Shown here: positions 19,623-26,123 of the stretch, piece after piece
Layout: every line of letters begins with the position of its first letter
How positions within the stretch are numbered: the stretch's first letter is position 1
DNA from: Herbaspirillum robiniae
Lineage (GTDB): Bacteria; Pseudomonadota; Gammaproteobacteria; Burkholderiales; Burkholderiaceae_D
Assembly (NCBI RefSeq): GCF_002213415.1
Contig: NZ_NJGU01000008.1
Span: forward strand, 124,001-188,000
Direction of reading: 5' to 3'
Length of the DNA stretch: 64,000 nucleotides
Translations under genes and position numbers: made by a program
Notes under the pieces: model-generated
What the model saw: only the letters and a program-made list of their open reading frames with translations
Told to the model about the DNA's origin: nothing
The model's database searches: none

Positions 19623-19722
19623 TGTGTTGTAATTGAACAATAAAGTTCGTAATGAAACAATAAAGTTCGTAAGGACGAGAGCCCGTGCGGGGCTCTCTGT
19701 TTTGAAACAATAAAGTTCGTAA
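19623..19722 (+). repeat. Transposon left end with three TnsB-like boxes
   Basis: After TGTGTTGTAAT, three nearly identical 19-20-bp boxes occur: 19634-19652, 19653-19672 and 19703-19722. All end in ACAATAAAGTTCGTAA and run in the same direction. The first two are head to tail and the third is 50 bp further on. Tn7-family ends are built from such repeated TnsB-binding sites behind a terminal TGT. No inverted copy was found by eye elsewhere in the window. They are very unlikely to be chromosomal: they start 31 bp after the glmS stop and their base composition is unlike glmS. Confidence 0.65.
19677..19704 (+). terminator. Terminator inside transposon end
   Basis: GAGAGCCC (19677-19684) pairs perfectly with GGGCTCTC (19690-19697) across a 5-nt loop and is followed by TGTTTT. 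It lies between boxes 2 and 3. It would stop glmS transcription entering the element, taking the place of the native glmS terminator that the insertion pushed away. Confidence 0.7.
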
Positions 19723-19822
19723 AAATCGTCTGCAGACATTCCAAAACTAAATAGTACGGTGCCATCTCCCGTAGAGAAAATTAAAAGAAAATACGGCTTC
19801 CGATTTCTAGCTCGTGGCCGAA

Positions 19823-20248
19823 ATGTCCTTTTCCCTTAACAAAATCTCCTCAGTTGAGTTCCTCGAACAAATTCGTAACGTACTCCAAGATGCCTTGATT
19901 GCCGGTGAATGGCCAGGCTACACATCCATCCGTGAAGAAGTTCGCGTTCGCTGCGGCAGAAAGCCCCCCCATGAACTTACTCGCCAAGAGATAGGAGCTT
20001 TCTGGAGCGAGTTGCTAGAACAAAAAAAAACGGCGAAGAAAGGCGGAAGAAGTTCAGAGATGCTGATCACTGCCATGTGGGAAATAGCTCTCCAGGAAGC
20101 GACGAAGGAAATAAACCGTATCGAAGCTGAAAAGCCAACGGAATCTGCATTGATCAAGCGGAACCAGAATCTTCAAGAAGCACTCACCCGAACGCTTCAA
20201 AGGTGTGCTGCGCAAGAGGCGACAATCCTCCGTCTCCAAACTTCTTAA
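19823..20248 (+). CDS. Small DNA-binding-like protein, KfrA_N-type (copy 1)
   Basis: The 141-residue protein begins MSFSLNKISSVEFLEQIRN; a GTG three codons upstream is an alternative start. The N-terminal half has the look of a KfrA-type winged helix (AGEWPGYTSIREEVRVRCG, then LTRQEIGAFWSELLEQKK), followed by a short charged helical tail with heptad-like leucines (about 95-140). KfrA-type proteins bind DNA and polymerise through coiled coils. The next gene has a similar N-terminal pattern (W-P-x-Y...R-x-R-x-G-x-x-P), so the two look like paralogues. Position at the glmS-proximal end suggests an accessory or cargo role; function unknown. Confidence 0.6.
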   Translation: MSFSLNKISSVEFLEQIRNVLQDALIAGEWPGYTSIREEVRVRCGRKPPHELTRQEIGAFWSELLEQKKTAKKGGRSSEMLITAMWEIALQEATKEINRIEAEKPTESALIKRNQNLQEALTRTLQRCAAQEATILRLQTS

Positions 20249-20312
20249 TTGGCCAGTCGGCATTGGCAACAGGCTAGAGCTTGCCTGACTAGAAGCCTAT
20301 CAAATTAGAGTA

Positions 20313-21101
20313 ATGAAAAACAAAGATCTTGGCGACAAGCCGACCGAGTTGATGACGGCCGTCCTCGAAAACGACTTTCTCAAAAACAAGGTGTGGCCAA
20401 CTTATGTGCAGTTCCTGGACGCAATACGAGCAAGGTATGGCTACAGCCCCAGTGCAACAACCGTCGAAATTTTCTTTCAGAGAGTTTGGCGAGATCTATC
20501 TCCCAAAGCTGGAGCAAAGCCATCACCTCCTCTTTCATTTGCACGGTTCGCTCGAGAACTACTCAGCACAAAAGCAGAGAACTCTCCTGCTGAACAAAAT
20601 TCCGGCACAGAATATTTTCAGCCCCAGCCGATCCAGAGGCACTTCAGTGCATTGCAGAATGAAGTAACCGAATCTGCCAAGCTGTTGCGCACTCGAGAAT
20701 TACTGGTGCTAGCTCGTGATCGATGGCGACAGTCCTTGCAAATACACAAAGCAAAAATCCAGTCTTTGGAGGTCAAGCATGCGATACAACTTCGTGTCGG
20801 AGATGAACTTCGTCAGAAAAACCTTCGCGACTTTAATGATGCCCTTGTCGCATTTTCTGAAAACAAGCTGCTTTTGGTACAAAGTTATCAGGAAGATTTC
20901 GAGACGCTAAGAATCGCCCTAGTCGAAAGTGAACGACATAGAAAGCAATGCGCGGAAGAAGCTGAAGAATGGAAAGAGAAGTACACCCTCAAAGCGAGAC
21001 AATGGGCGCACTTAAAGGTACAGAAGGAGTCGCTTGCGTTCAGACTTCGTGCGTATGAACCAATGCTAGTGCCAGACAAATTTAAGAAAAAAGAGACTTA
21101 A
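20313..21101 (+). CDS. Coiled-coil protein with KfrA_N-like N-terminus (copy 2)
   Basis: This 262-residue protein starts at ATG 20313 after TTAGAGTA. Residues 20-60 (NKVWPTYVQFLDAIRARYG...TTVEIFFQRVWRDL) echo the first gene's N-terminal domain. Residues about 110-235 are rich in E, K, R, Q and L with heptad spacing, predicting a long coiled coil. No catalytic motif is visible. It might be a DNA-binding filament-forming protein like KfrA, or an accessory protein of transposition. Codon use is AT-leaning, as in the rest of the element. Its 3' end overlaps, on the other strand, a small gene at 21082-21213. Confidence 0.65.
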   Translation: MKNKDLGDKPTELMTAVLENDFLKNKVWPTYVQFLDAIRARYGYSPSATTVEIFFQRVWRDLSPKAGAKPSPPLSFARFARELLSTKAENSPAEQNSGTEYFQPQPIQRHFSALQNEVTESAKLLRTRELLVLARDRWRQSLQIHKAKIQSLEVKHAIQLRVGDELRQKNLRDFNDALVAFSENKLLLVQSYQEDFETLRIALVESERHRKQCAEEAEEWKEKYTLKARQWAHLKVQKESLAFRLRAYEPMLVPDKFKKKET

Positions 21102-21213
21102 AAATCCCTCGCAAGAATCTTCGTATGAGATTTTGTGTCACGATCAGAGGATAAAAATAGAGCGCGGGTGCTGCTCGTGCTGCGCTCAAAAACTCTTTCG
21201 CAAACTGACTCAT
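21082..21213 (-). CDS. Small hydrophobic/basic protein (43 aa)
   Basis: A minus-strand ORF of 43 codons starts at ATG 21213 behind an excellent ribosome-binding site (AGGAGACACC directly upstream). The peptide starts MSQFAKEFLSAARAAPALY, continues through the hydrophobic FYPLIVTQNLI and ends in basic RRFLRGIFKSLFS. It could form an amphipathic or single membrane helix. It lies 31 bp downstream of the second TniQ gene, same strand, so it could be the last gene of the xre-tnsD-tniQ transcript. It overlaps the 3' end of the convergent coiled-coil gene by 20 bp. No family is recognised. Confidence 0.5.
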   Translation of the reverse strand: MSQFAKEFLSAARAAPALYFYPLIVTQNLIRRFLRGIFKSLFS

Positions 21214-21244
21214 GGTGTCTCCTAAAAGATTGATGCGGATTGCA

Positions 21245-22171
21245 CTAAGGATGCGAAGACCTCAGCAAACGCCTGAGTTGAATCTCACCGTCCATTATGC
21301 GCCAAAGCTCTGAGTACTTTTCGTCAGAAGAAATGGCAACTAATAGCGCGAGTAAAGGCCCTTGAACAATTTCTAGCCCTTTTCTTTGGGACAGTGCCTT
21401 TCGACTAGTACGTCGAAATAAAACGGGAAACTTAGAATATAGCCAACCCCTTGGGTAACTTTGCATAAGTCCTTCAGGCAATGCCTCGCTACTTTCATTG
21501 AACTGGGGCGCTAGCAAGCTCCCCACATAGCCACTGAATCTCGAATACGCAATTTCCCCAACTCCATACCTCGTTATGGAGACCGCGGTGCTGGCAAACC
21601 TTGTGATAGCCGGATATCTTTCATCCCAATTATCATCCTCATCAATCCCTGGCATGACAGGCCATCGGCTCAGAAAATCTGAAGGAGCCACATCAAATGG
21701 CCGCTTTTCGGCGACAGTTACTAAGGTCGTGGAATGTATCGGGCACTTTACATATACATTGAGTTGTAGGTCTCTCGACCAATACGAAAATCCCAGTTCG
21801 GCCATCTGAGTTTCAGCACATTCGCGACAGAATATCGCGGACTTCTTCTCATCACTCAAACGAAGAACGAACTTCTCTGCTCGTAGCTCCCTCATCAAGT
21901 CTGCTGTCTCGCTATGGTCGAAGAGATTGAAGTAATGGGCGGCATAGTGCTCCGCGACAAGCGCGTCGATATCCATGCCCAGTTGATCTGCTATATAGCT
22001 ATGAACTGACACATCTGTCAGTGAATGAACATCAAAAAGATGGCGTAAAAATAAATACGTCGCACCGAACTCGGACAGCAACGCCATTCGGCCAAGATAG
22101 CCATTGATAAGCTCTCCAGGGGCAATCTGGAAGAAATTTACGCTATAGAGATCCGTCTTCGGAGTACTAAT
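21245..22171 (-). CDS. TniQ-domain target-selection protein (second, short)
   Basis: The frame is open from an ATT at 22171 to a stop at 21245 (308 residues). The first ATG is only at 22087. The 28 residues upstream of it include FFQIAPGELINGYLGR, a typical TniQ N-terminus (P-x-E-x-L...Y-L-x-R), so the true start is very probably upstream. The only candidate is ATT, which overlaps the tnsD stop (ATTAG) and is preceded by GGAG. The zinc motif is complete: Cys115/Cys118 and Cys143/His146 in extended numbering (CREC, CPIH). TniQ/TnsD proteins pick the target and recruit TnsC. A short TniQ beside a full TnsD suggests a second target pathway; I see no Cascade or Cas12k partner. Confidence 0.75.
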   Translation of the reverse strand: MSTPKTDLYSVNFFQIAPGELINGYLGRMALLSEFGATYLFLRHLFDVHSLTDVSVHSYIADQLGMDIDALVAEHYAAHYFNLFDHSETADLMRELRAEKFVLRLSDEKKSAIFCRECAETQMAELGFSYWSRDLQLNVYVKCPIHSTTLVTVAEKRPFDVAPSDFLSRWPVMPGIDEDDNWDERYPAITRFASTAVSITRYGVGEIAYSRFSGYVGSLLAPQFNESSEALPEGLMQSYPRGWLYSKFPVLFRRTSRKALSQRKGLEIVQGPLLALLVAISSDEKYSELWRIMDGEIQLRRLLRSSHP

Positions 22172-23948
22172 TCACTTCTCCACTAAAAAGGTCAGGTAGA
22201 TTTATCCCAATCGCTCGTTGCGAAAGCTGCTTTAGTGCTCGCCGCGTAAGCGGCAATCTCTCTAGTTGAGCCAGCATGGGCCTAATGGATGGTTGGCGTC
22301 GGCAGATATCGCCGATCGACACGAATTTTCTACTGCGGTCCTCTTCGTACAGCACAAGAATCGTATGGAGGATAGTGCTAGCAAGCTCTGCATCACGGCG
22401 GTGCCATTCGACTCCCGCGTTTGGAGCCCTGCCCTGCTTCGGTAGATTTCGACATTGATCCGACAACCACTCTGGATCATTTCGATATAGCCACGCGTAA
22501 ACTGAAGGCTGAATAGCCCTCAGCTCAGAGGTAGATAAGCCTGGACTTTCCAAACTTAGCCGGCACCATTGCTCTTTATTCTTTTCCTCAATACGGCGGT
22601 ATTTCTCTGCCATCCACTGACTATGGAGATGCGGAGAAGTACGAAGAGTGCGCGTAACGACTTGGATGCTGACCCCGCAGTCTGCCGCAACCAGAGCCTT
22701 ATCCAAACCTTGCCTCAATCCAGCAACTATCTTCTCCCTAACCTCCGGGAACACAGTCTTAGGGCGCCGACCAACTTCAATCCCGATCTGGGCCGCCCAC
22801 GCTTGAATTGTGCCTACATCAACCCCTAATCTGGCGGCAGCAGCTCTGCATGAAAGCTTGTCATCGAGCAGAAGCTTTCCGATCTCCTCGCGCCTCTCCG
22901 GCCTTGAATGCTCGAAATCCAGCTGGAGCGTATCCGCGTTCACACAGAACTGGCCATCACAGAACGCGGGAGGTAGATCGCTAGCTAGCGCCAATCGCTC
23001 AAACTCCTCCCAGCTTCCATACAAGAACGATATGAACAGCGCATGATTCAGAGGATGAATGTGCCCACGACCACCAAACACACGGCCGAAGATCGAAGCC
23101 GCTGCCTTCTCATGATCTACGTAGAGGAAAGTCTCCAGTTTGGAGAGAGGTTGCAGATACTCCCGAAATTCCGCCACACAATTCAACCTGGAGACCTTCT
23201 CATTCTCGCCAAATTTCTCTTTGATGCGATTGCGATAGAGGGCCGCTATGTTTTCTGGCACGAGGCCGCCATCAAACTTCGATATACCTAAATTTATCTG
23301 AGCAATCCGTTGCAAAAGCAGATGTAGATGCCCATCAGGGTAGGCCAACAACGGGAGGCAATAGCTGGGGATTTGGTCTGGCAGATACCAAAGAAAACGC
23401 CCAACACCATTAGCTTTGATGTCGGCATCGGCCAGCACATTACCGTGATAGGGGCAGCACAGTGTCCCTGGCAGCTGGTGGCAAACATGCCAGTATGCAA
23501 CGAAGAAGCTCTCGCGATCAGCTGCGGCACAAACGGGACATATCCGCAATGGATGATGTGCCCGAAACCGCCCACTAATTAGACCCAGACGGTATTTCAG
23601 CCCACCGATGCCACCTGAAGACAGCCCCCGAAGAACAGAGTCTTGTTCCGCCTCACTCCGAAGAAAAAGAAAATAGGGAGCGATGCTGTGATGGCGCAAG
23701 ATTTCATTGCTGTCGCCGAACATGCCAAAGGTCGAAGAGACAAAATGATCCACCCAGGAAGGTAGATCGTGCTGCGAACCTTGAGTGTGATGACCGAAAA
23801 GTCGCCTACACGTAGTAGTCGCATTCTCCCCGGAGAGCACATGAATTCGGCTGACCAAACTATATACTGTCTCGTCCGGGAACCACGTTCGGACACCAAA
23901 CTCGTCCGTGAATGGAAGTGGGTACTGAATATGACCAGACACCTCCAT
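22167..23948 (-). CDS. tnsD: TnsD-like (TniQ) target-site DNA-binding protein
   Basis: I start at ATG 23948, preceded by GAGGAG at 6-nt spacing, rather than the upstream GTG, giving 593 residues. The TniQ domain contains FPDETVYSLVSRIHVLSG near 22-39, then the zinc site with Cys137/Cys140 (CPVC), AYWHVCHQLPG and Cys165/His168 (CPYH). The C-terminal half has several helix-turn-helix-like segments (SCRAAAARLGVDVGTIQAWA and LVAADCGVSIQVVTRTL). This matches TnsD, which binds the glmS end and recruits TnsC. It sits 19 bp after xre and overlaps the second tniQ. That it recognises glmS is inferred from the insertion site. Confidence 0.9.
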   Translation of the reverse strand: MEVSGHIQYPLPFTDEFGVRTWFPDETVYSLVSRIHVLSGENATTTCRRLFGHHTQGSQHDLPSWVDHFVSSTFGMFGDSNEILRHHSIAPYFLFLRSEAEQDSVLRGLSSGGIGGLKYRLGLISGRFRAHHPLRICPVCAAADRESFFVAYWHVCHQLPGTLCCPYHGNVLADADIKANGVGRFLWYLPDQIPSYCLPLLAYPDGHLHLLLQRIAQINLGISKFDGGLVPENIAALYRNRIKEKFGENEKVSRLNCVAEFREYLQPLSKLETFLYVDHEKAAASIFGRVFGGRGHIHPLNHALFISFLYGSWEEFERLALASDLPPAFCDGQFCVNADTLQLDFEHSRPERREEIGKLLLDDKLSCRAAAARLGVDVGTIQAWAAQIGIEVGRRPKTVFPEVREKIVAGLRQGLDKALVAADCGVSIQVVTRTLRTSPHLHSQWMAEKYRRIEEKNKEQWCRLSLESPGLSTSELRAIQPSVYAWLYRNDPEWLSDQCRNLPKQGRAPNAGVEWHRRDAELASTILHTILVLYEEDRSRKFVSIGDICRRQPSIRPMLAQLERLPLTRRALKQLSQRAIGINLPDLFSGEVN

Positions 23949-23967
23949 CAAGGACTCCTCAGACACT

Positions 23968-24396
23968 CTATTCAGGTGCTGTTATGGGCGCCTCTACTCT
24001 CTCATCGATCACGGCCATTGTCGCTGCGAGTAGCCCTTCATCGACTTGCCCCGCTATAGCGAATTGCACATAAAGGAGCCGACACAACTCCATACGTCTT
24101 TTACGGGAGAGTGAGGTGTGCAGCCCCTCCCACACTGAAATCCTATTCTGGATTTCATCAAGCAATTCCCAGTTAAATTTCGTTGCTACCTTGAATTGCT
24201 CTCGCTGCCCACTAATGACGTAGTCAATATCTACGCCTTCGGCTTGAACGCGCACCAGATATTCAACGTTGGGCACTCGCAGCCCACTTTCGTAGTTCAC
24301 TTGAGTTTGCTTAGCAACCTCGCCAATCCTGGCAAGTTCGCCCTGGGCCAAATTCAGCCTCAGGCGCTCACTCCTCAGTCGTTCGTGTATAGCCAT
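23968..24396 (-). CDS. XRE/CI-like helix-turn-helix repressor
   Basis: The ATG at 24396 gives 142 residues starting MAIHERLRSERLRLNLAQGEL; an upstream in-frame start adds 37 residues that look like translated promoter. The HTH (about 5-60) includes IGEVAKQTQVNYESGLRVPNVEYL and VDIDYVISGQRE, the pattern common in phage and mobile-element repressors. The C-terminal half is helical. It reads away from a Ner-like gene, with promoter and palindromic signals between them. It likely represses its own promoter and perhaps the transposase promoter. XRE-type regulators are known in some CRISPR-associated Tn7-like elements, but here no CRISPR is present. Confidence 0.85.
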   Translation of the reverse strand: MAIHERLRSERLRLNLAQGELARIGEVAKQTQVNYESGLRVPNVEYLVRVQAEGVDIDYVISGQREQFKVATKFNWELLDEIQNRISVWEGLHTSLSRKRRMELCRLLYVQFAIAGQVDEGLLAATMAVIDERVEAPITAPE

Positions 24397-24425
24397 TGGT
24401 ATTCCCGCCCCATCAACATGGGTCA

Positions 24426-24472
24426 ATAATACCAACGAACGTAATTCAATACAAAATGTATTAAAACGAACG
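24426..24472 (-). promoter_or_regulatory. Promoter and operator of the xre repressor
   Basis: On the minus strand TTGTAT (24454-24449) and TATTAT (24431-24426) are 17 bp apart, a fair sigma-70 promoter about 30 bp before the xre ATG. The -35 lies inside a 6-bp-arm palindrome, AATACA-AAA-TGTATT (24448-24462). Two direct AACGAACG repeats (24434-24441 and 24465-24472) flank it at a 31-bp step, about three helical turns. This is a good candidate autorepression operator. Confidence 0.6.
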
Positions 24473-24538
24473 AATACCGCACCCATCACAAATATGAAAG
24501 GTGCCAAAAGAAATCGATAATTTTAAATTTAAATATTT

Positions 24539-24567
24539 TTGCAACCACAAATATAAATCACTATACT
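24539..24567 (+). promoter_or_regulatory. Sigma-70-type promoter toward ner-like gene and tnsABC
   Basis: TTGCAA (24539-24544) and TATACT (24562-24567) are separated by exactly 17 bp in an AT-rich region, close to the sigma-70 consensus. It reads toward the Ner-like gene at 24662 and could also feed tnsABC if the terminator at 24957 is read through. It lies about 70 bp from the candidate xre operator. Confidence 0.65.
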
Positions 24568-24661
24568 CAATTATGTAAACAAAATAGTAATTAGTAAATA
24601 TTAGTGGTTGACTTATGGCTACGATCATTTAACAATACCGCCGCCCTTGCCCACCATAAAA

Positions 24662-24949
24662 ATGCCAAGAAACAACCTTTCCCCCGATGAGATCAAGGCT
24701 CTATTTCGGCGCCATGGAGAAACTTTGGGCAATTGGGCGGACGCGCACGGATTCAAGCGACAAGACGTCTATTCCGTATTAAACGGAAAGACGCGCGGTT
24801 ATCGGGGCGAGGCCCATCGAATTTTCGTTGCTCTTGGAATGAAGGCGCGAGACGAAGTGGTCGGTCTTTATCCGGACGAGGACAAAATCACAGCAATCGA
24901 CAACTACCTAAAGGGAGAAAACGCGCAAGGAAGGGAAATAGAAGCCTGA
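24662..24949 (+). CDS. Ner-like small DNA-binding regulator
   Basis: From the ATG at 24662 the protein has 95 residues: MPRNNLSPDEIKALFRRHG, then NWADAHGFKRQDVYSVLNG and a conserved RGYRGEAHRIFVALGMK. This pattern matches small Mu-Ner-like/phage DNA-binding proteins in which a helix-turn-helix precedes an R-G-x-x-H-x-I-x-x-A-L-G segment. In Mu, Ner turns down the early promoter and opposes the repressor. Here it faces the XRE gene and precedes tnsABC, so it may act as the counter-regulator of the transposase. An upstream in-frame start (24608) is less likely. The gene is followed by a strong hairpin terminator. Confidence 0.75.
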   Translation: MPRNNLSPDEIKALFRRHGETLGNWADAHGFKRQDVYSVLNGKTRGYRGEAHRIFVALGMKARDEVVGLYPDEDKITAIDNYLKGENAQGREIEA

Positions 24950-24956
24950 ATAGCAC

Positions 24957-24997
24957 AAAGCCAATCAAGCTCTTGCAGGAGCATAGATTGGCTTTTT
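24957..24997 (+). terminator. Terminator between ner-like gene and tnsA
   Basis: AAAGCCAATC (24957-24966) pairs perfectly with GATTGGCTTT (24986-24995), followed by T residues to 24997. It would separate the Ner-like gene from tnsABC, or act as an attenuator limiting transposase expression. Confidence 0.8.
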
Positions 24998-25012
24998 GAG
25001 AGTGCTGTCTGA

Positions 25013-25079
25013 GAGACACACTCATGTTGTCACGACGGTAGCCGGCCTGTCAAGCAGACCGGCTCCAGTTGTGCGTCTC
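25013..25079 (+). other. Two-tier hairpin in tnsA leader
   Basis: Just after the terminator, an outer stem GAGACACAC / GTGCGTCTC (25013-25021 with 25071-25079, one mismatch) encloses an inner stem AGCCGGCCTG / CAGACCGGCT (25040-25049 with 25055-25064, one mismatch, 5-nt loop). The likely tnsA start (25134) is 55 bp further. It may be a structured 5' leader or a small RNA. No known riboswitch or guide RNA family is recognised, and repeats typical of CRISPR are absent. Confidence 0.45.
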
Positions 25080-25133
25080 GCTATTCATCCCCCGAATTTT
25101 CCTCCGATGCCCAGGGGCGTCGGGAGTCCTATC

Positions 25134-26123
25134 GTGTCCAAAGCGATGAAAAAGTCAGTTCGCATGACGGGTGACCGCACTAAGCTCATTTATAGCCGGC
25201 AACCACTCGGCCTCTGGCAGGATAGCTACGTCCCAAGCATTCTGGCCACAAAAGGGGAAGCGCCAAATATAAGCGGCGCTCGCCGAATTTTCTCCCTCAA
25301 GCTTGGACGCACACTTCACTGCCTGTCTCCAGCCGAAGCTTCTTTGGCTCGGTTGGCGGACTACCATCCGGCCGTTTTCGAAGTGCATGAACAAAAAATG
25401 TTGAGCCCTTTTCCGGCGCCTCATCCCTTGGATGGACACCCACGAAGCAAGGGACTGTTCCTCCCTCCAATAAAAGGAACTCTTGATGTCTTAGAGCGTG
25501 AAGGCATCGCGCAAAAGCAGGGGCGAATACAGATCCGCCAGACTAAAGATGCAGACCAATACACGGACGTTGCCATTCCCTATATAGGGGATCTGCTATT
25601 GTTTTTAGAGGATCAGGAAGGTCCGTATTGCCTCAACTGGAACATCAAAAGCACGGCAGAAGGCTTCGAGGTGGCGCCGAGAGACTCGCTGAGAAAAACT
25701 CGCGGACTGACGCCGTCTGAGCGCGCCCAGCTGGAGCGTCAGTATTACCTCGACGCTGGCATCAGAACTCTCGACCTCACGCCAGACAAGTTCTCCAGCC
25801 AATTTTTAGACAACCTGACATGGATCTTTAGCCAGCTTGAATCGCTGGAAGAAAACCCTGCACCGTTTAATCATACGCTGTTCAAATTCTTTCAGTCAGC
25901 ATTTGCCACAAAGCCTAGCTCATCACCAAATGAATTGATAGCGCTGGCCGCGTCCCAACACTCGTATCCTGAGCCATACATAAAGAGACAGTTTTGGGGA
26001 TGCATCTGGACCCGCCAATTGAGCGTCGAACTCTTTGAACCAATCTTCAACGACGCGCCTCTGCAGCCGCAAGCCAAAGACCCGCTGGCTTTCTACGATT
26101 TCTATTTCCGGCGCCAATCATGA
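25134..26123 (+). CDS. tnsA: TnsA transposase endonuclease subunit
   Basis: I choose the GTG at 25134, which GGGAG precedes at 7 nt; ATG 25107 and TTG 24996 are possible but lack a ribosome-binding site. The 329-residue protein has the restriction-endonuclease-like active site: Glu68 in LSPAEASLARL, Asp145 in QYTDVAIPY and Lys172 in NWNIKST, matching the Glu-Asp-Lys set of Tn7 TnsA (E63, D114, K132). TnsA cuts the 5' strands at the transposon ends together with TnsB, giving cut-and-paste transposition. The C-terminal region (about 210-329) is the TnsC-contacting part by analogy. Its stop overlaps the tnsB start by 4 bp. Confidence 0.92.
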   Translation: MSKAMKKSVRMTGDRTKLIYSRQPLGLWQDSYVPSILATKGEAPNISGARRIFSLKLGRTLHCLSPAEASLARLADYHPAVFEVHEQKMLSPFPAPHPLDGHPRSKGLFLPPIKGTLDVLEREGIAQKQGRIQIRQTKDADQYTDVAIPYIGDLLLFLEDQEGPYCLNWNIKSTAEGFEVAPRDSLRKTRGLTPSERAQLERQYYLDAGIRTLDLTPDKFSSQFLDNLTWIFSQLESLEENPAPFNHTLFKFFQSAFATKPSSSPNELIALAASQHSYPEPYIKRQFWGCIWTRQLSVELFEPIFNDAPLQPQAKDPLAFYDFYFRRQS

